A stretch of DNA of 64,000 nucleotides from Streptomyces sp. NBC_00620 (GCF_026341825.1 NZ_JAPENY010000001.1:3596001-3660000), one strand, 5' to 3'; shown: positions 50,989-60,187, counted from the stretch's first letter. Notes: generated from the sequence alone by a model not told the origin. Made by a program: numbers and translations.

Positions 50989-52275
50989 ATGACCACGCTC
51001 TCGCCGTACGACTCGATGTCTCCGGTCACCCAGGCCGCCTACCGCGCGAAGTCCGCCGCCGCCGACCTCGCGCCGCTGCCGCGGGCCGAGAAGGACGACG
51101 CGCTGCTCGCGATCGCGGACGCGCTGGAGGTCCGTACGAGCGAGATCGTCGCGGCCAACGCCAAGGACATCGCGCGCGCCCGCGAGGCCGGCACGAGCGA
51201 GACCGTCATCGACCGGCTCACGCTCACGCCCGAGCGCGTGCGCGCGATCGCCTCGGACGTACGCGATGTCGTGTCCCTGCCCGACCCGGTCGGCGAGGTC
51301 GTCCGCGGCTCGACCCTCCCGAACGGCATCGACCTGCGCCAGGTCCGCGTCCCGCTCGGCGTCGTCGGGATCATCTACGAGGCCCGCCCGAACGTGACGG
51401 TCGACGCCGCCGCCCTCTGCCTGAAGTCCGGCAACGCCGTGCTGCTGCGCGGCTCCTCCTCGGCGTTCGAGTCGAACACCGCCCTGGTCCGCGTCCTGCG
51501 CGACGCCGTCGGGGGCGCCGGACTGCCCGCCGACGCCATCCAGCTCGTGCCCGGTGAGGGCCGCGAGTCCGTACGCGAGCTGATGCGCGCCCGCGGGCTG
51601 GTCGACGTCCTCATCCCGCGCGGTGGCGCCTCGCTGATCCGCACGGTCGTCCAGGAATCAACCGTCCCGGTCATCGAGACAGGTACCGGCAACTGCCATG
51701 TGTACGTCGACGCGCACGCCGACATCGACATGGCGGTCGACATCCTGATCAACTCCAAGGCGCAGCGGCCCAGCGTCTGCAACTCCGCCGAGACGCTCCT
51801 CGTCCACCAGGACATCGCGCCCGAGTTCCTGCCGCGTGCCCTGGACGCCCTCGCGGACGCCGGGGTCACGGTGCACGCCGACGAGCGCGTCCTCGCGTAC
51901 GCCAAGGACTCCAGGGCCACCGTCGTCGAGGCCACCCTCGAGGACTGGGAGACCGAGTACCTCTCGTACGACATCGCCGCCGCCGTCGTCGACTCGCTCG
52001 ACCGGGCCGTGGACCACATCCGGCTGTGGACCTCGGGCCACACCGAGGCCATCGTCACCACCTCGCAGCAGGCCGCCCGCCGCTTCACCCAGCTGGTCGA
52101 TTCCACGACGGTCGCGGTCAACGCCTCGACCCGCTTCACGGACGGCGGCCAGTTCGGCTTCGGCGCCGAGATCGGCATCTCCACGCAGAAGCTGCACGCG
52201 CGGGGGCCGATGGGGCTTCCGGAGCTGACCAGCACGAAGTACATCGTCACCGGGGACGGACACGTTCGGCGGTAA
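50989..52275 (+). CDS. proA: Gamma-glutamyl phosphate reductase
   Basis: Protein of 428 aa, the second enzyme of proline synthesis, reducing glutamyl-5-phosphate with NADPH. I chose ATG 50989 (MTTLSPYDSMSPVTQAAYRAK). Family landmarks are QVRVPLGVVGIIYEARPNVT, LLRGSSSAFESN, LIPRGGASLIRTV, the catalytic cysteine in QRPSVCNSAETLLVH, and the C-terminal FTDGGQFGFGAEIGISTQKLHARGP. It is separated from proB by the hypothetical gene and probably has its own promoter. Confidence 0.95.
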   Translation: MTTLSPYDSMSPVTQAAYRAKSAAADLAPLPRAEKDDALLAIADALEVRTSEIVAANAKDIARAREAGTSETVIDRLTLTPERVRAIASDVRDVVSLPDPVGEVVRGSTLPNGIDLRQVRVPLGVVGIIYEARPNVTVDAAALCLKSGNAVLLRGSSSAFESNTALVRVLRDAVGGAGLPADAIQLVPGEGRESVRELMRARGLVDVLIPRGGASLIRTVVQESTVPVIETGTGNCHVYVDAHADIDMAVDILINSKAQRPSVCNSAETLLVHQDIAPEFLPRALDALADAGVTVHADERVLAYAKDSRATVVEATLEDWETEYLSYDIAAAVVDSLDRAVDHIRLWTSGHTEAIVTTSQQAARRFTQLVDSTTVAVNASTRFTDGGQFGFGAEIGISTQKLHARGPMGLPELTSTKYIVTGDGHVRR

Positions 52276-52406
52276 GGCGACCGCCCGGCGATGTACGGGC
52301 GATGTGCGGGCGCGTCCGGCGCGGGGACGGGGCGCGCGGCGCGTGAGACGCGTCTCGTCAGGCGGATGAATTTCCATACCGTCTGCCCAAATTGACACCC
52401 CAGGTC

Positions 52407-52412
52407 TACTCT
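52407..52412 (+). promoter_or_regulatory. TACTCT -10-like box before the gene at 52419
   Basis: TACTCT ends 6 nt before the GTG start at 52419. The identical hexamer with identical spacing precedes the paralogous gene at 53191 (53179-53184, with TTTACC 16 bp further up). A shared sigma factor and leaderless translation are inferred. Confidence 0.45.
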
Positions 52413-52418
52413 GGATCC

Positions 52419-53033
52419 GTGCCGGAGGACGTGGGGGGCTCGCCGTTTCCCGACGGCTGGGAGCCCGACGACGACCGCGACCGCGGGGGTGCGGACGAAG
52501 AGTTCGCCTCCGTGGTCTTCGACGAGGACTTCGTACAGGCTGCCGCGATCCACGAGCCGACCGCCGTGGAGCGGCTGCTCTCGGCCGCCCAGGCCCGCGC
52601 GGAGGCAGCCGAGGCCGAGACGCGCCGGGCGCACACCCGGGGCGCACGCGGCGACGACGAGCGCTACGAGGACGGCTTCGGACCGGATGCCCGCGGTGAT
52701 TTCGGCCGGGACCGCGATTTGGACGATCTGGACGACACCGAGGTCCTTCAGGGCCGTTACGGCCTGGCGGGAACGTACGGCAGGGCCTACGGAAAACACA
52801 CCCGCTGGCAACGCCCCGTCGCCTGGATGCTCGCCCTCGTGATGGGCATCGGCATGGTCGCCCTGGCCTTCGCGGCGGTCTACCGGGGGGCTTCCTCGAA
52901 CCGCCAGGAACAGGTCCCGCCGCCCGCCTCGACGGGCTTGGAGCAAGGCCTGGACAAGGTCACCGGCACTAGCCCCTCCGCTTCGGCCGACTACTCCCAG
53001 CCGGCGGTGTCGGCGGTCCCTCGCACGCCGTGA
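52419..53033 (+). CDS. Membrane protein with VVFDE-FV motif (first of pair)
   Basis: Protein of 204 aa from GTG 52419. An acidic N-terminus leads into EEFASVVFDEDFVQAAAIHEPTAVERLL (residues about 28-55), shared with the next gene. A charged Asp/Arg-rich stretch follows (residues about 60-120). One transmembrane helix (WMLALVMGIGMVALAFAAVY, residues about 140-160) and a short extracellular tail end the protein. It is a conserved Streptomyces core gene of unknown role. The shared motif and promoter suggest joint function with the gene at 53191. Confidence 0.75.
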   Translation: MPEDVGGSPFPDGWEPDDDRDRGGADEEFASVVFDEDFVQAAAIHEPTAVERLLSAAQARAEAAEAETRRAHTRGARGDDERYEDGFGPDARGDFGRDRDLDDLDDTEVLQGRYGLAGTYGRAYGKHTRWQRPVAWMLALVMGIGMVALAFAAVYRGASSNRQEQVPPPASTGLEQGLDKVTGTSPSASADYSQPAVSAVPRTP

Positions 53034-53190
53034 CGAACCGGGGGCGACCCCGTGACGAGCCGGGCTCGGCCCCGCTGCCGGCACCAGGGCGAACCCTGTG
53101 CGAATACTCGGACGACTCTGGTGAGAACCTGTCAGAACTTGTCGTGTAGCAGGGCGTTTACCTGAGGTCCCGGAGACCTACTCTGAAGGT

Positions 53191-54258
53191 ATGGGCGGGC
53201 CTGGAGAACCACCTGGGGGAACACCCGAGGGTGCTTCCGCCGGTGGAGAGGACGAGTACCGATCCGTCGTCTTCGACGAATCGTTCGTCCGCGCTGCCCG
53301 CCTCCAGGAGTTCTCCGCGCAGGAGCGCCTGGCCGACCACGCCCCGGCCGTACGCCGCCGCCCACCCCTCCACCGCGGCCTCTCCCGGCAGGCGCTGATC
53401 CTCGTCCTGCTGATCGCCGTCGCCTTCGGCACCGCGATCTACATGGGCGTCCGCCACCCGTACCAGACCCCCGTAGCCCAGCCCCCCGAGCCGCTTCGGA
53501 TGACGGTCATCCCGCTCGCCCCGCAGGGCGCGGTACCCGGAGCCATGCGCCCCGAGGACCTGTACACGAACAGCCCGGCCGCCCAGTTCCGCATGGGTGC
53601 CGAAGGCATCACGCTGCCAGCCTCCCGGCGCACCGCGCACTTCTCCGACAGCCAGGTCGTCACCGCCCTGACCACCGCCAAGGACTACCTCGTCGAGTCC
53701 TCCCTCGACCCGGAGGTACTCACCGGCGGCGCCACCCGGCCCGTACGGATCCTGCTCGACCCACAGCAGCTCGACCAGTTCGACGAGAGCTTCGACCGCC
53801 CGGCCGCCGACGGGCGGCACGTCCCCACCGGCTGGCTGGTCCGCTTCGACGCGACCCGTGTCGAGCTCGCCGACCCCAAGATCCGTGTGCAGGGCACCCT
53901 CCAGGCCGCCGAGTTCGACTCGAACACCCTTGAGGTCATCGCCGACCACACCTTCGTGTACGCGCTGAAGCCGGCGGGCTCGGACGAGAAGGCGGACGCC
54001 TCGCTCTTCACCGTCCGGCGCGAGCTGCACTTCCGCTTCGACCGCGACGACCTGCGCATGCACCAGGCGGAGCTGGTCGTCTCCTACGTCCAGGCCGGTC
54101 CGCTCGCCTGCTCCGAGGACTCGGTCAACCAGCTGCGCCCGCTGCTCGCGGGGCAGACGGCGAAGGCGGGCGGCCCGGCCGGTACGGACCCGTACGCGAC
54201 CGGCAGCGCCACCGCGCTGTGCGGATCACTGGCGACCAGCGCGCAGCCTAAGGTCTGA
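53191..54258 (+). CDS. Membrane protein with VVFDE-FV motif (second of pair)
   Basis: Protein of 355 aa from ATG 53191. The N-terminus holds DEYRSVVFDESFVRAARLQEFSAQERL (residues about 21-47), which aligns with the preceding protein. A single transmembrane helix (ALILVLLIAVAFGTAIYMG, residues about 68-86) is followed by a large extracellular region of about 260 residues (ITLPASRRTAHFSDSQVVTALTTAK ... RPVRILLDPQQLDQFDE ... FVYALKP). I do not recognise the extracellular fold. A role at the cell surface is inferred. Confidence 0.75.
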   Translation: MGGPGEPPGGTPEGASAGGEDEYRSVVFDESFVRAARLQEFSAQERLADHAPAVRRRPPLHRGLSRQALILVLLIAVAFGTAIYMGVRHPYQTPVAQPPEPLRMTVIPLAPQGAVPGAMRPEDLYTNSPAAQFRMGAEGITLPASRRTAHFSDSQVVTALTTAKDYLVESSLDPEVLTGGATRPVRILLDPQQLDQFDESFDRPAADGRHVPTGWLVRFDATRVELADPKIRVQGTLQAAEFDSNTLEVIADHTFVYALKPAGSDEKADASLFTVRRELHFRFDRDDLRMHQAELVVSYVQAGPLACSEDSVNQLRPLLAGQTAKAGGPAGTDPYATGSATALCGSLATSAQPKV

Positions 54259-54321
54259 GCTTCTGGGCGCCTTGTGAGCCCGTTTTGCTGAGCTGGTCTC
54301 CTTTGCCGAGCTGGTCTCCGG

Positions 54322-55458
54322 TCAGCCGTTGCCGTTGGGGGTCTCGTCGTCGGGGTGCTCGTCGGTGTCCCTCGGTGGCGCTTCCTTGGTCGAGCTGCCC
54401 GTGTCCTTCGGTGAACCGCTCGCGAAGCCTCCGAAGCCGCGTCGCACCCGGCCGCCGAGGTCTCCCGCGCCGCCCGCGATGTCTCCGACCAGCTTCATCA
54501 GCGGGTCCTTGGAGTTCTTGACGTCGGAGGCGTAGCTGGCCGCCGACTGCCGGAAGGAGTCCCCGACCGAGGTGTCCTTGTCCTCGCTGCGTCGCGGGTA
54601 GTGGCCGTCCATGATCCGCTGGAAGTCGCGGGACTCCGCCCACTTCTTCAGCTCGGCGGCGCGAACGGTGGTGAAGGGGTGCGTGCGGGGAAGGGTATTG
54701 AGGATCTTGAGCACGGAGTCGCGCAGGTCGCCCCCGGCCTCGTACTCCTCGGCCTGTGCGAGGAACGCGTCGACGTTCATCTCGTGCAGGTGATTGCCTC
54801 CCGCAAGCTTCATCAGGCCGCGCATCGAGGCCTTCAGGTCCTGCCCGACAAGGAGCCCTGCGCGGTCGGCCGACAGCTCCGACTTGCGGAACCACTCGCG
54901 CAGCGCGGTCACGATCGCCATGATCGCGATGTTGCCCAGTGGGATCCAGGCCACCCGGAGCGCCAGGTTGGTCAGGAACAGCAGGATCGTGCGGTAGACC
55001 GCGTGGCCGGACAGCGCGTGGCCGACTTCATGCCCGACGACGGCCCGCATCTCCTCCTCGTCCAGCAGCTCCACGAGGCCGGTGGTGACGACGATGATCG
55101 GCTCGTCCAGGCCGATGCACATCGCGTTGGGCTGCGGGTCCTGGTTGACGTACATCGGCGGGACCTTCTCCAGGTCCAGGATGTGACAGGCGTCCCGCAG
55201 CATGGCGTTGAGGTGCGCGAACTGGGCGTCCGAGACGCGCACCGAATCGGACAGGAACAGCAGCCTCAGACTGCGTTCCGGAAGCAGGCCGCTGAGCGCC
55301 TTGAAGACCGTGTCGAAGCCGCTGAGCTTGCGCAGGGCCACCAGGGCCGAGCGGTCCGCCGGGTGTTCGTACGCCCGCGAGGAGATCCCCTCGAAGCGCC
55401 TGCGCTGCCTGCTCGGCACGTTCTCGTGCCCGTTCTGCTCGTGGCTGTCATCGGACAT
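54322..55458 (-). CDS. M48-family zinc metalloprotease (HtpX-like)
   Basis: Protein of 378 aa. The zinc site is VGHEVGHALSGHA (HExxH), with the third ligand in the downstream SELSADRAG (ExxAD type). A hydrophobic stretch (LLFLTNLALRVAWIPLGNIAIMAIVTAL) between them anchors it in the membrane. Residues about 300-378 form a Gly/Ser/Asp-rich tail. I chose ATG 55458, which has GGGGGA 6 nt upstream, over 55470. M48 peptidases clear misfolded membrane proteins or process exported ones. It is transcribed against its neighbours and is alone on its strand here. Confidence 0.88.
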   Translation of the reverse strand: MSDDSHEQNGHENVPSRQRRRFEGISSRAYEHPADRSALVALRKLSGFDTVFKALSGLLPERSLRLLFLSDSVRVSDAQFAHLNAMLRDACHILDLEKVPPMYVNQDPQPNAMCIGLDEPIIVVTTGLVELLDEEEMRAVVGHEVGHALSGHAVYRTILLFLTNLALRVAWIPLGNIAIMAIVTALREWFRKSELSADRAGLLVGQDLKASMRGLMKLAGGNHLHEMNVDAFLAQAEEYEAGGDLRDSVLKILNTLPRTHPFTTVRAAELKKWAESRDFQRIMDGHYPRRSEDKDTSVGDSFRQSAASYASDVKNSKDPLMKLVGDIAGGAGDLGGRVRRGFGGFASGSPKDTGSSTKEAPPRDTDEHPDDETPNGNG

Positions 55459-55554
55459 GTGTTCCCCCATGCTCTGAGTGCCGTGCCCCCGAAGCGGGCT
55501 CCAGCGTAGGCGGAGATACCGTCAAGGGGCAGCACACCGTAAGGAGCTATCCCC

Positions 55555-55713
55555 ATGGAGCACATTCCCGCGGCCTTCCGGCTGACCGAGGCGGCCGCCG
55601 CCGCAGACACGCAGGGGGCGGGCAATCTGCTCCGCGTCGTGCTGATCGTGATGGTGCTGGGCTCCGTCCTTGTGGCGTGGTTCCTGCTGCGCGGCTACAA
55701 GCGGGACGACTGA
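55555..55713 (+). CDS. 52-aa membrane protein
   Basis: A short frame from ATG 55555 with AAGGAG and 8-nt spacing encodes an N-terminal Ala-rich segment, one transmembrane helix (LLRVVLIVMVLGSVLVAWFLL, in outline) and a basic end GYKRDD. It is divergent from the protease gene. It is probably a real conserved small membrane protein; function unknown. Confidence 0.7.
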   Translation: MEHIPAAFRLTEAAAAADTQGAGNLLRVVLIVMVLGSVLVAWFLLRGYKRDD

Positions 55714-55915
55714 GGTTCTCGTCGACCGGCGTGCTCACCGCCGGCCTACTCCTTGACTGACGTCGTCCTCGCGGTCGACGTTGCTTCGAGCGGCGTAAGC
55801 GGTCGCCGGGGCGGCGCGCGTCACCAACGGCGGAGTCGGCGTGATCGCGGCCGAGCCCCACGCTTACGATGGGCCGACGTCTTTATCCCGCCCACACCGG
55901 ATAGGTTCTGCCGAG

Positions 55916-56080
55916 ATGAGCTTCCACAGCACCGCCGCACAGTTGGTCACTCTTGCCGCCGAGGGCGAAGAGCACGGCGGCAACCACGAGAGCCTCAGCC
56001 CCTACCTCACCGGCGGCGGCGCCTTCTTCATCCTGATGCTGCTGCTGTGGATCACCACGCGTTTCAACCGGGACCGCTGA
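55916..56080 (+). CDS. 54-aa membrane protein
   Basis: From ATG 55916 (MSFHSTAAQLVTLAAEGEEHGG), with a hydrophobic C-terminal helix GGAFFILMLLLWITTRF and a charged end NRDR. A family of such small membrane proteins sits before nadD in Streptomyces. An upstream in-frame start at 55841 is unlikely. Function unknown. Confidence 0.65.
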   Translation: MSFHSTAAQLVTLAAEGEEHGGNHESLSPYLTGGGAFFILMLLLWITTRFNRDR

Positions 56081-56149
56081 CACCCACCGGGACGGTCAGG
56101 GACCCCTGTCGACCAGGGCCCACAGACCGGGCCGGTAGGGTCTGCACGC

Positions 56150-56917
56150 ATGGGAGAGCAGGACATGCCTACCGGTCCGGCGGGTGACACGGAGAGCGGC
56201 GCGGCCGACGGCACTGTGAGCGGCGGGATCGCCCGTGGCGCGGTGGGTTCTGGTGCGATGAGTCCTGACATGGTGAGTCCTGGCGTGGTGAAGCGTCTGA
56301 CGATCGGTCCTGGGAACGCCCCGTCGAATCCGGGCAAGCGCCGCCTCGGCGTCATGGGCGGAACGTTCGACCCGATCCACCACGGACACCTCGTGGCGGC
56401 CAGCGAGGTCGCCGCGCAGTTCCACCTCGACGAGGTGGTGTTCGTGCCGACCGGGCAGCCGTGGCAGAAGACCGACCGCAAGGTCACCCCGGCCGAGGAC
56501 CGCTATCTGATGACGGTCATCGCGACCGCGGAGAACCCGACGTTCTCGGTGAGCCGCATCGACATCGACCGCGGCGGCCCGACCTACACCACGGACACCC
56601 TGCGCGACCTGCGCGCGCTCAACCCCGACACGGACCTTTTCTTCATCACCGGCGCCGATGCGCTAGGCCAGATCCTCACCTGGCGGTACGCGGAAGAGCT
56701 GTTCTCCCTCGCGCACTTCATCGGGGTCACCCGGCCCGGCCACACCCTGACCGATCCGGGGCTTCCCGAGGGCGGTGTCTCGCTCGTCGAGGTACCCGCG
56801 CTCGCCATCTCGTCCACGGACTGCCGCGCGAGGGTCGCCAAGGGCGATCCCGTCTGGTATCTGGTGCCGGACGGTGTGGTGCGCTACATCGACAAGCGTG
56901 AGCTGTACCGCGGCTAG
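56150..56917 (+). CDS. nadD: Nicotinate-nucleotide adenylyltransferase
   Basis: Protein of 255 aa that makes deamido-NAD. The nucleotidyltransferase signature is LGVMGGTFDPIHHGHLVAASEVA (HxGH at about residues 77-80). The later ISSTDCRARVAKGDPVWYLVP matches the ISSTxIR-type motif. A variable N-terminal extension of about 63 residues precedes the core. I keep ATG 56150, which lies 8 nt after TAGGGT (56136-56141) and would be leaderless; a later start cannot be excluded. Neighbours LCP and rsfS follow in the usual order. Confidence 0.93.
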   Translation: MGEQDMPTGPAGDTESGAADGTVSGGIARGAVGSGAMSPDMVSPGVVKRLTIGPGNAPSNPGKRRLGVMGGTFDPIHHGHLVAASEVAAQFHLDEVVFVPTGQPWQKTDRKVTPAEDRYLMTVIATAENPTFSVSRIDIDRGGPTYTTDTLRDLRALNPDTDLFFITGADALGQILTWRYAEELFSLAHFIGVTRPGHTLTDPGLPEGGVSLVEVPALAISSTDCRARVAKGDPVWYLVPDGVVRYIDKRELYRG

Positions 56918-56936
56918 TGAGCCGAGAGGGGCACCG

Positions 56937-58700
56937 GTGAACGACCGATACGACGGGTACGCGGGCGGCGACCAGTACGAGCTCGTCGGCTACGACGAGT
57001 TCGGGCAGCCTGTGTACCAGCAGGTGTCGCCCCAGCAGCCTCAGCAGCAGGGCTACGACACCTACGGACAGCAGCAGCCGCAGGGCTACGGCTACGACCC
57101 GTACGCGACGGGCCAGCAGCCGCCTGTGTCGCCGTATGACACCGGTCAGCAGCCGCCTGTGTCGTCCCATGACACCGGCCGGCAGCCGCCCGCCCCCACC
57201 TACAACACGCAGGACTCCTACGACCCGTACGGCGCCGGCGCGCCCGGTGCCGCCGGGACCTCGACGGGGTACGACCCGTACGGGCAGACGGGCCAGGCCG
57301 GGCAGGCGGGCCGGACCGGGCAGACCTCAAGTACCGGTCAGCAGCCCCGGGTTGCCGAGCAGACCGCCTACATCCCGCAGCAGGCGGGTCCCGCGGAGAA
57401 GAGCGAGCCCCGGGCCGACCGGGACTACGGCACCGAGCAGTTCGCCTTCGTCGAGGAGCAGGAAGCCGACTCCGAAGACGTCATCGACTGGCTGAAGTTC
57501 ACCGAGAACCGCACCGAACGCCGCGAGGAGGCCAGGCGCCGCACCCGCGGCCGGATCATCGGCCTGGTCGTGGTGCTCGCCCTGGTCGCTACCGGCGGCG
57601 TCGGCTACCTCTGGTACGCGGGCAAGCTCCCCGGCCTGTCGTCGACGAGCGACAAATCCGGCACCGCCACGTCCGCGGCCGCCCAGAAGCGTGACGTGAT
57701 CGTCGTCCACCTCCACAACACCAGTGGCAGCGGCACCTCCACGATGCTGCTCGTGAACAACACCACCACCAAGCAGGGCACCAGCGTCCTGCTGCCCAAC
57801 TCCCTTGCCCTGACGGACGACGACGGCAGCACGACCACGCTCGCCAAGTCCGTCGACGACGACGGCTCGGCCGGCACCCTGGACGCCGTCGACACGGTGC
57901 TCGGCACCGACATCGAGGGCACCTGGCGTCTCGACACCCCGTACCTCAACAATCTCGTCGAACTCGTCGGCGGCATCGAGATCGACACCAACGCCGATGT
58001 GCCGGACCCCGATTCCGACAAGAAGGGCGAGGCGGCCCTCGTGAAGAAGGGCTCGGACCAGTCCCTCAGCGGCAAGATGGCCGTCGCCTACGCCACCTAC
58101 CAGGCCTCCGGCGAGTCCCAGACCGCCCAGCTGGAGCGGTTCGGGCAGGTCATGCAGGGCGTGCTGCGCAAGCTGTCCTCCGACCCGCAGGCCGCGACGA
58201 TCACCGTGCAGACCCTCGCGCAGATCCTCGACCCGTCGCTGACCGACAAGGATCTCGGCGCTTTCCTCGCGACCCTCGCCGACCAGGCCAAGGGCGGCGA
58301 CTACAAGACGGCGCTGCTTCCCGTGCAGCAGGACGGCACCCTGAGCGAGGAGGCCACCGACAGTGTGGTAAAGGACGTGCTCGGAGGCACCGTGAAGAGC
58401 CCGGAGGAGGGCGCCGCCGTCCGCGTCGGCATCAAGAACGCCACCGGCGACAAGGACTTCACCGAGAAGGCCCGCGTCGTCCTGGTCAACGGCGGCTACA
58501 CCTTCCTGGACTCCGGCACGGCCGCCACCAGCCAGAGCGTGTCCCAGATCACATACGCCGACGCCGCCCAGAAGGAGAACGCCGCCGAGGTCGCCAAGAC
58601 CCTGGGGCTGCCCGCCACCTCGGTGAAGAAGGGCACGGTCACTTCCAACGCGGACGTGTCCGTGGTCCTCGGCCAGGACTACGAGCCCTCGTCCTCGTAG
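56937..58700 (+). CDS. LytR-CpsA-Psr family protein with LytR_C domain
   Basis: Protein of 587 aa from GTG 56937. Residues about 1-150 are a Gln/Pro/Tyr/Gly-rich cytoplasmic region (GYDTYGQQQPQGYGYDPY). A basic patch and one transmembrane helix (IIGLVVVLALVATGGVGYLWY, residues about 203-223) follow. The extracellular LCP-like region runs to about residue 470 (LHNTSGSGTSTMLLVNN, LDAVDTVLGTDIEGTWRLD). The C-terminus (AVRVGIKNATGDKDFTEKA ... GLPATSVKKG) is a LytR_C domain. LCP proteins attach wall polymers to peptidoglycan. The catalytic arginines typical of LCP transferases are not clearly visible, so activity is uncertain. Confidence 0.82.
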   Translation: MNDRYDGYAGGDQYELVGYDEFGQPVYQQVSPQQPQQQGYDTYGQQQPQGYGYDPYATGQQPPVSPYDTGQQPPVSSHDTGRQPPAPTYNTQDSYDPYGAGAPGAAGTSTGYDPYGQTGQAGQAGRTGQTSSTGQQPRVAEQTAYIPQQAGPAEKSEPRADRDYGTEQFAFVEEQEADSEDVIDWLKFTENRTERREEARRRTRGRIIGLVVVLALVATGGVGYLWYAGKLPGLSSTSDKSGTATSAAAQKRDVIVVHLHNTSGSGTSTMLLVNNTTTKQGTSVLLPNSLALTDDDGSTTTLAKSVDDDGSAGTLDAVDTVLGTDIEGTWRLDTPYLNNLVELVGGIEIDTNADVPDPDSDKKGEAALVKKGSDQSLSGKMAVAYATYQASGESQTAQLERFGQVMQGVLRKLSSDPQAATITVQTLAQILDPSLTDKDLGAFLATLADQAKGGDYKTALLPVQQDGTLSEEATDSVVKDVLGGTVKSPEEGAAVRVGIKNATGDKDFTEKARVVLVNGGYTFLDSGTAATSQSVSQITYADAAQKENAAEVAKTLGLPATSVKKGTVTSNADVSVVLGQDYEPSSS

Positions 58701-58848
58701 ACAGGACGCGGGAGAGGGCGCCCGCCCCGGGACGGTCGACGAGCCGTCCCGGGGGCGGCCGGCGGCAGGGCCGGAGAAACGCGTGGGGTGTCGTCGGCGG
58801 TCCGTGAGACCCTTGAGTCATTACTGACCGCCTACGGAAAGCCGCGTA

Positions 58849-59292
58849 GTGACCGCCACGGACCGCTCCATCGAGCTCATCAAGACCGCCGCACAGGCGG
58901 CCGCCGACAAGCTCGCGCACGACATCATCGCGTACGACGTCAGCGACGTACTTTCGATCACCGACGCCTTCCTGCTGGCGTCCGCTCCCAACGACCGCCA
59001 GGTCAAGTCGATCGTCGACGAGATCGAGGAGCGGCTGAACAAGGAGCTCGGCACCAAGCCGGTGCGCCGCGAGGGCGACCGCGAGGCCCGCTGGGTGCTG
59101 CTCGACTACGTCGACATCGTGGTGCACGTGCAGCACAGCGAGGAGCGTGTCTTCTACGCCCTCGAGCGGCTGTGGAAGGACTGCCCGGAGCTGGACCTGC
59201 CCGCCGACGCCCTGGCGACCCGAGGCAAGGGCGCCGAGCACGCCAAGCTCCAGGATGCGGAGGACGCCGCCGAGCTCGGAGAGCTCCGGTGA
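58849..59292 (+). CDS. rsfS: Ribosome silencing factor RsfS
   Basis: Protein of 147 aa that binds ribosomal protein L14 and blocks subunit joining during starvation. Family motifs are ALASAPNDRQVKSIVDEIEE-like segment (residues about 42-62), GDREARWVLLDYVDIVVHV and FYALERLWKD. It has a C-terminal acidic extension of about 20 residues. The GTG 58849 has no strong site. Its TGA overlaps the next start as GTGA. Confidence 0.95.
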   Translation: MTATDRSIELIKTAAQAAADKLAHDIIAYDVSDVLSITDAFLLASAPNDRQVKSIVDEIEERLNKELGTKPVRREGDREARWVLLDYVDIVVHVQHSEERVFYALERLWKDCPELDLPADALATRGKGAEHAKLQDAEDAAELGELR

Positions 59293-59960
59293 CCGCCGCG
59301 GGCGCCGAGGCCGGGAAGAAGCCCGGCCGGGGCCGCCGCGTCATCCTCTGGCGGCACGGCCAGACGTCCTGGAACGTCGAGCGGCGCTTCCAGGGCACGA
59401 CGAACGTCGAGCTGACCGAGACCGGCATCGGCCAGGCCCGCCGCGCCGCTCGGCTGCTCGCCTCGCTGAAGCCCGACGTGATCGTCGCCTCGGACCTCAA
59501 GCGCGCCGCCGACACGGCCGCCGAGCTCTCCGTGCTCACCGGCCTCGACGTCACCCACGACGAGGGCCTGCGTGAGACCTACGCGGGCGTCTGGCAGGGG
59601 CTGACGCACAACGAGATCATCGCCCGGCACGGCGAGGAGTACGCCGCCTGGAAGCGCGGTGAGCCCGTCCGCCGCGGTGGAGGCGAACTGGAGAGCGAGG
59701 TCGCCGACCGCGCCGCCCCCGTGGTGCTGCGGCATGCCGAAAAGCTCCCCGACGACGGCACCCTCGTGATCGTCAGCCACGGTGGCACGATCCGCACCAC
59801 CATCGGCCGTCTCCTCGGTCTGGAATCCCAGCACTGGGAGAGCCTCGGCGGGCTCTCCAACTGCTGCTGGTCCGTCCTCGGAGAGGGCGCCCGGGGCTGG
59901 CGACTCCTGGAGCACAACGCCGGCACGCTGCCGGAACCGGTGCTCGGCGACGACGACTGA
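59289..59960 (+). CDS. Histidine phosphatase family protein
   Basis: Protein of 223 aa from GTG 59289, overlapping the rsfS stop. The RHG signature with catalytic His is ILWRHGQTSWNVERRFQG (residues about 19-36), and the second catalytic histidine lies in VIVSHGGTIRTT. ETYAGVWQGLTHNEI carries the proton-donor Glu. The family ranges from phosphoglycerate mutases to broad phosphatases, and the substrate is unknown. Longer in-frame starts upstream lie inside rsfS. Confidence 0.92.
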   Translation: MTAAGAEAGKKPGRGRRVILWRHGQTSWNVERRFQGTTNVELTETGIGQARRAARLLASLKPDVIVASDLKRAADTAAELSVLTGLDVTHDEGLRETYAGVWQGLTHNEIIARHGEEYAAWKRGEPVRRGGGELESEVADRAAPVVLRHAEKLPDDGTLVIVSHGGTIRTTIGRLLGLESQHWESLGGLSNCCWSVLGEGARGWRLLEHNAGTLPEPVLGDDD

Positions 59961-60066
59961 GCGGCCCCTGTCCGGTCCCGCGGACCCGTCGGGACCGGAT
60001 TTCACTTTCCGGCTGGTCGCAGGCTAAAGTTCTTCTTGTTCGCCCCGCCGGGCGGGAAGAACACAC

Positions 60067-60139
60067 GGGGCTATAGCTCAGTTGGTAGAGCGCCTGCATG
60101 GCATGCAGGAGGTCAGGAGTTCAATTCTCCTTAGCTCCA
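60067..60139 (+). tRNA. tRNA-Ala (GGC)
   Basis: The 73-nt sequence folds as a cloverleaf: acceptor stem GGGGCTA/TAGCTCC with discriminator A, D arm GCTCAGTTGGTAGAGC, anticodon stem CCTGC/GCAGG with loop ATGGCAT (anticodon GGC), and T arm AGGAG-TTCAATT-CTCCT. CCA is not encoded. No attachment site or integrase is adjacent. Confidence 0.97.
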
Positions 60140-60187
60140 CAGATCGACTCTTTTGAGTTGTCAAAGATCAGTGGTGAATGATCCCGT

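Noticed and set aside
60067..60139. tRNA-Ala as a possible integration site of a mobile element
   Set aside because: No direct repeat of its 3' end and no integrase nearby were found; the only integrase uses the radical SAM gene.
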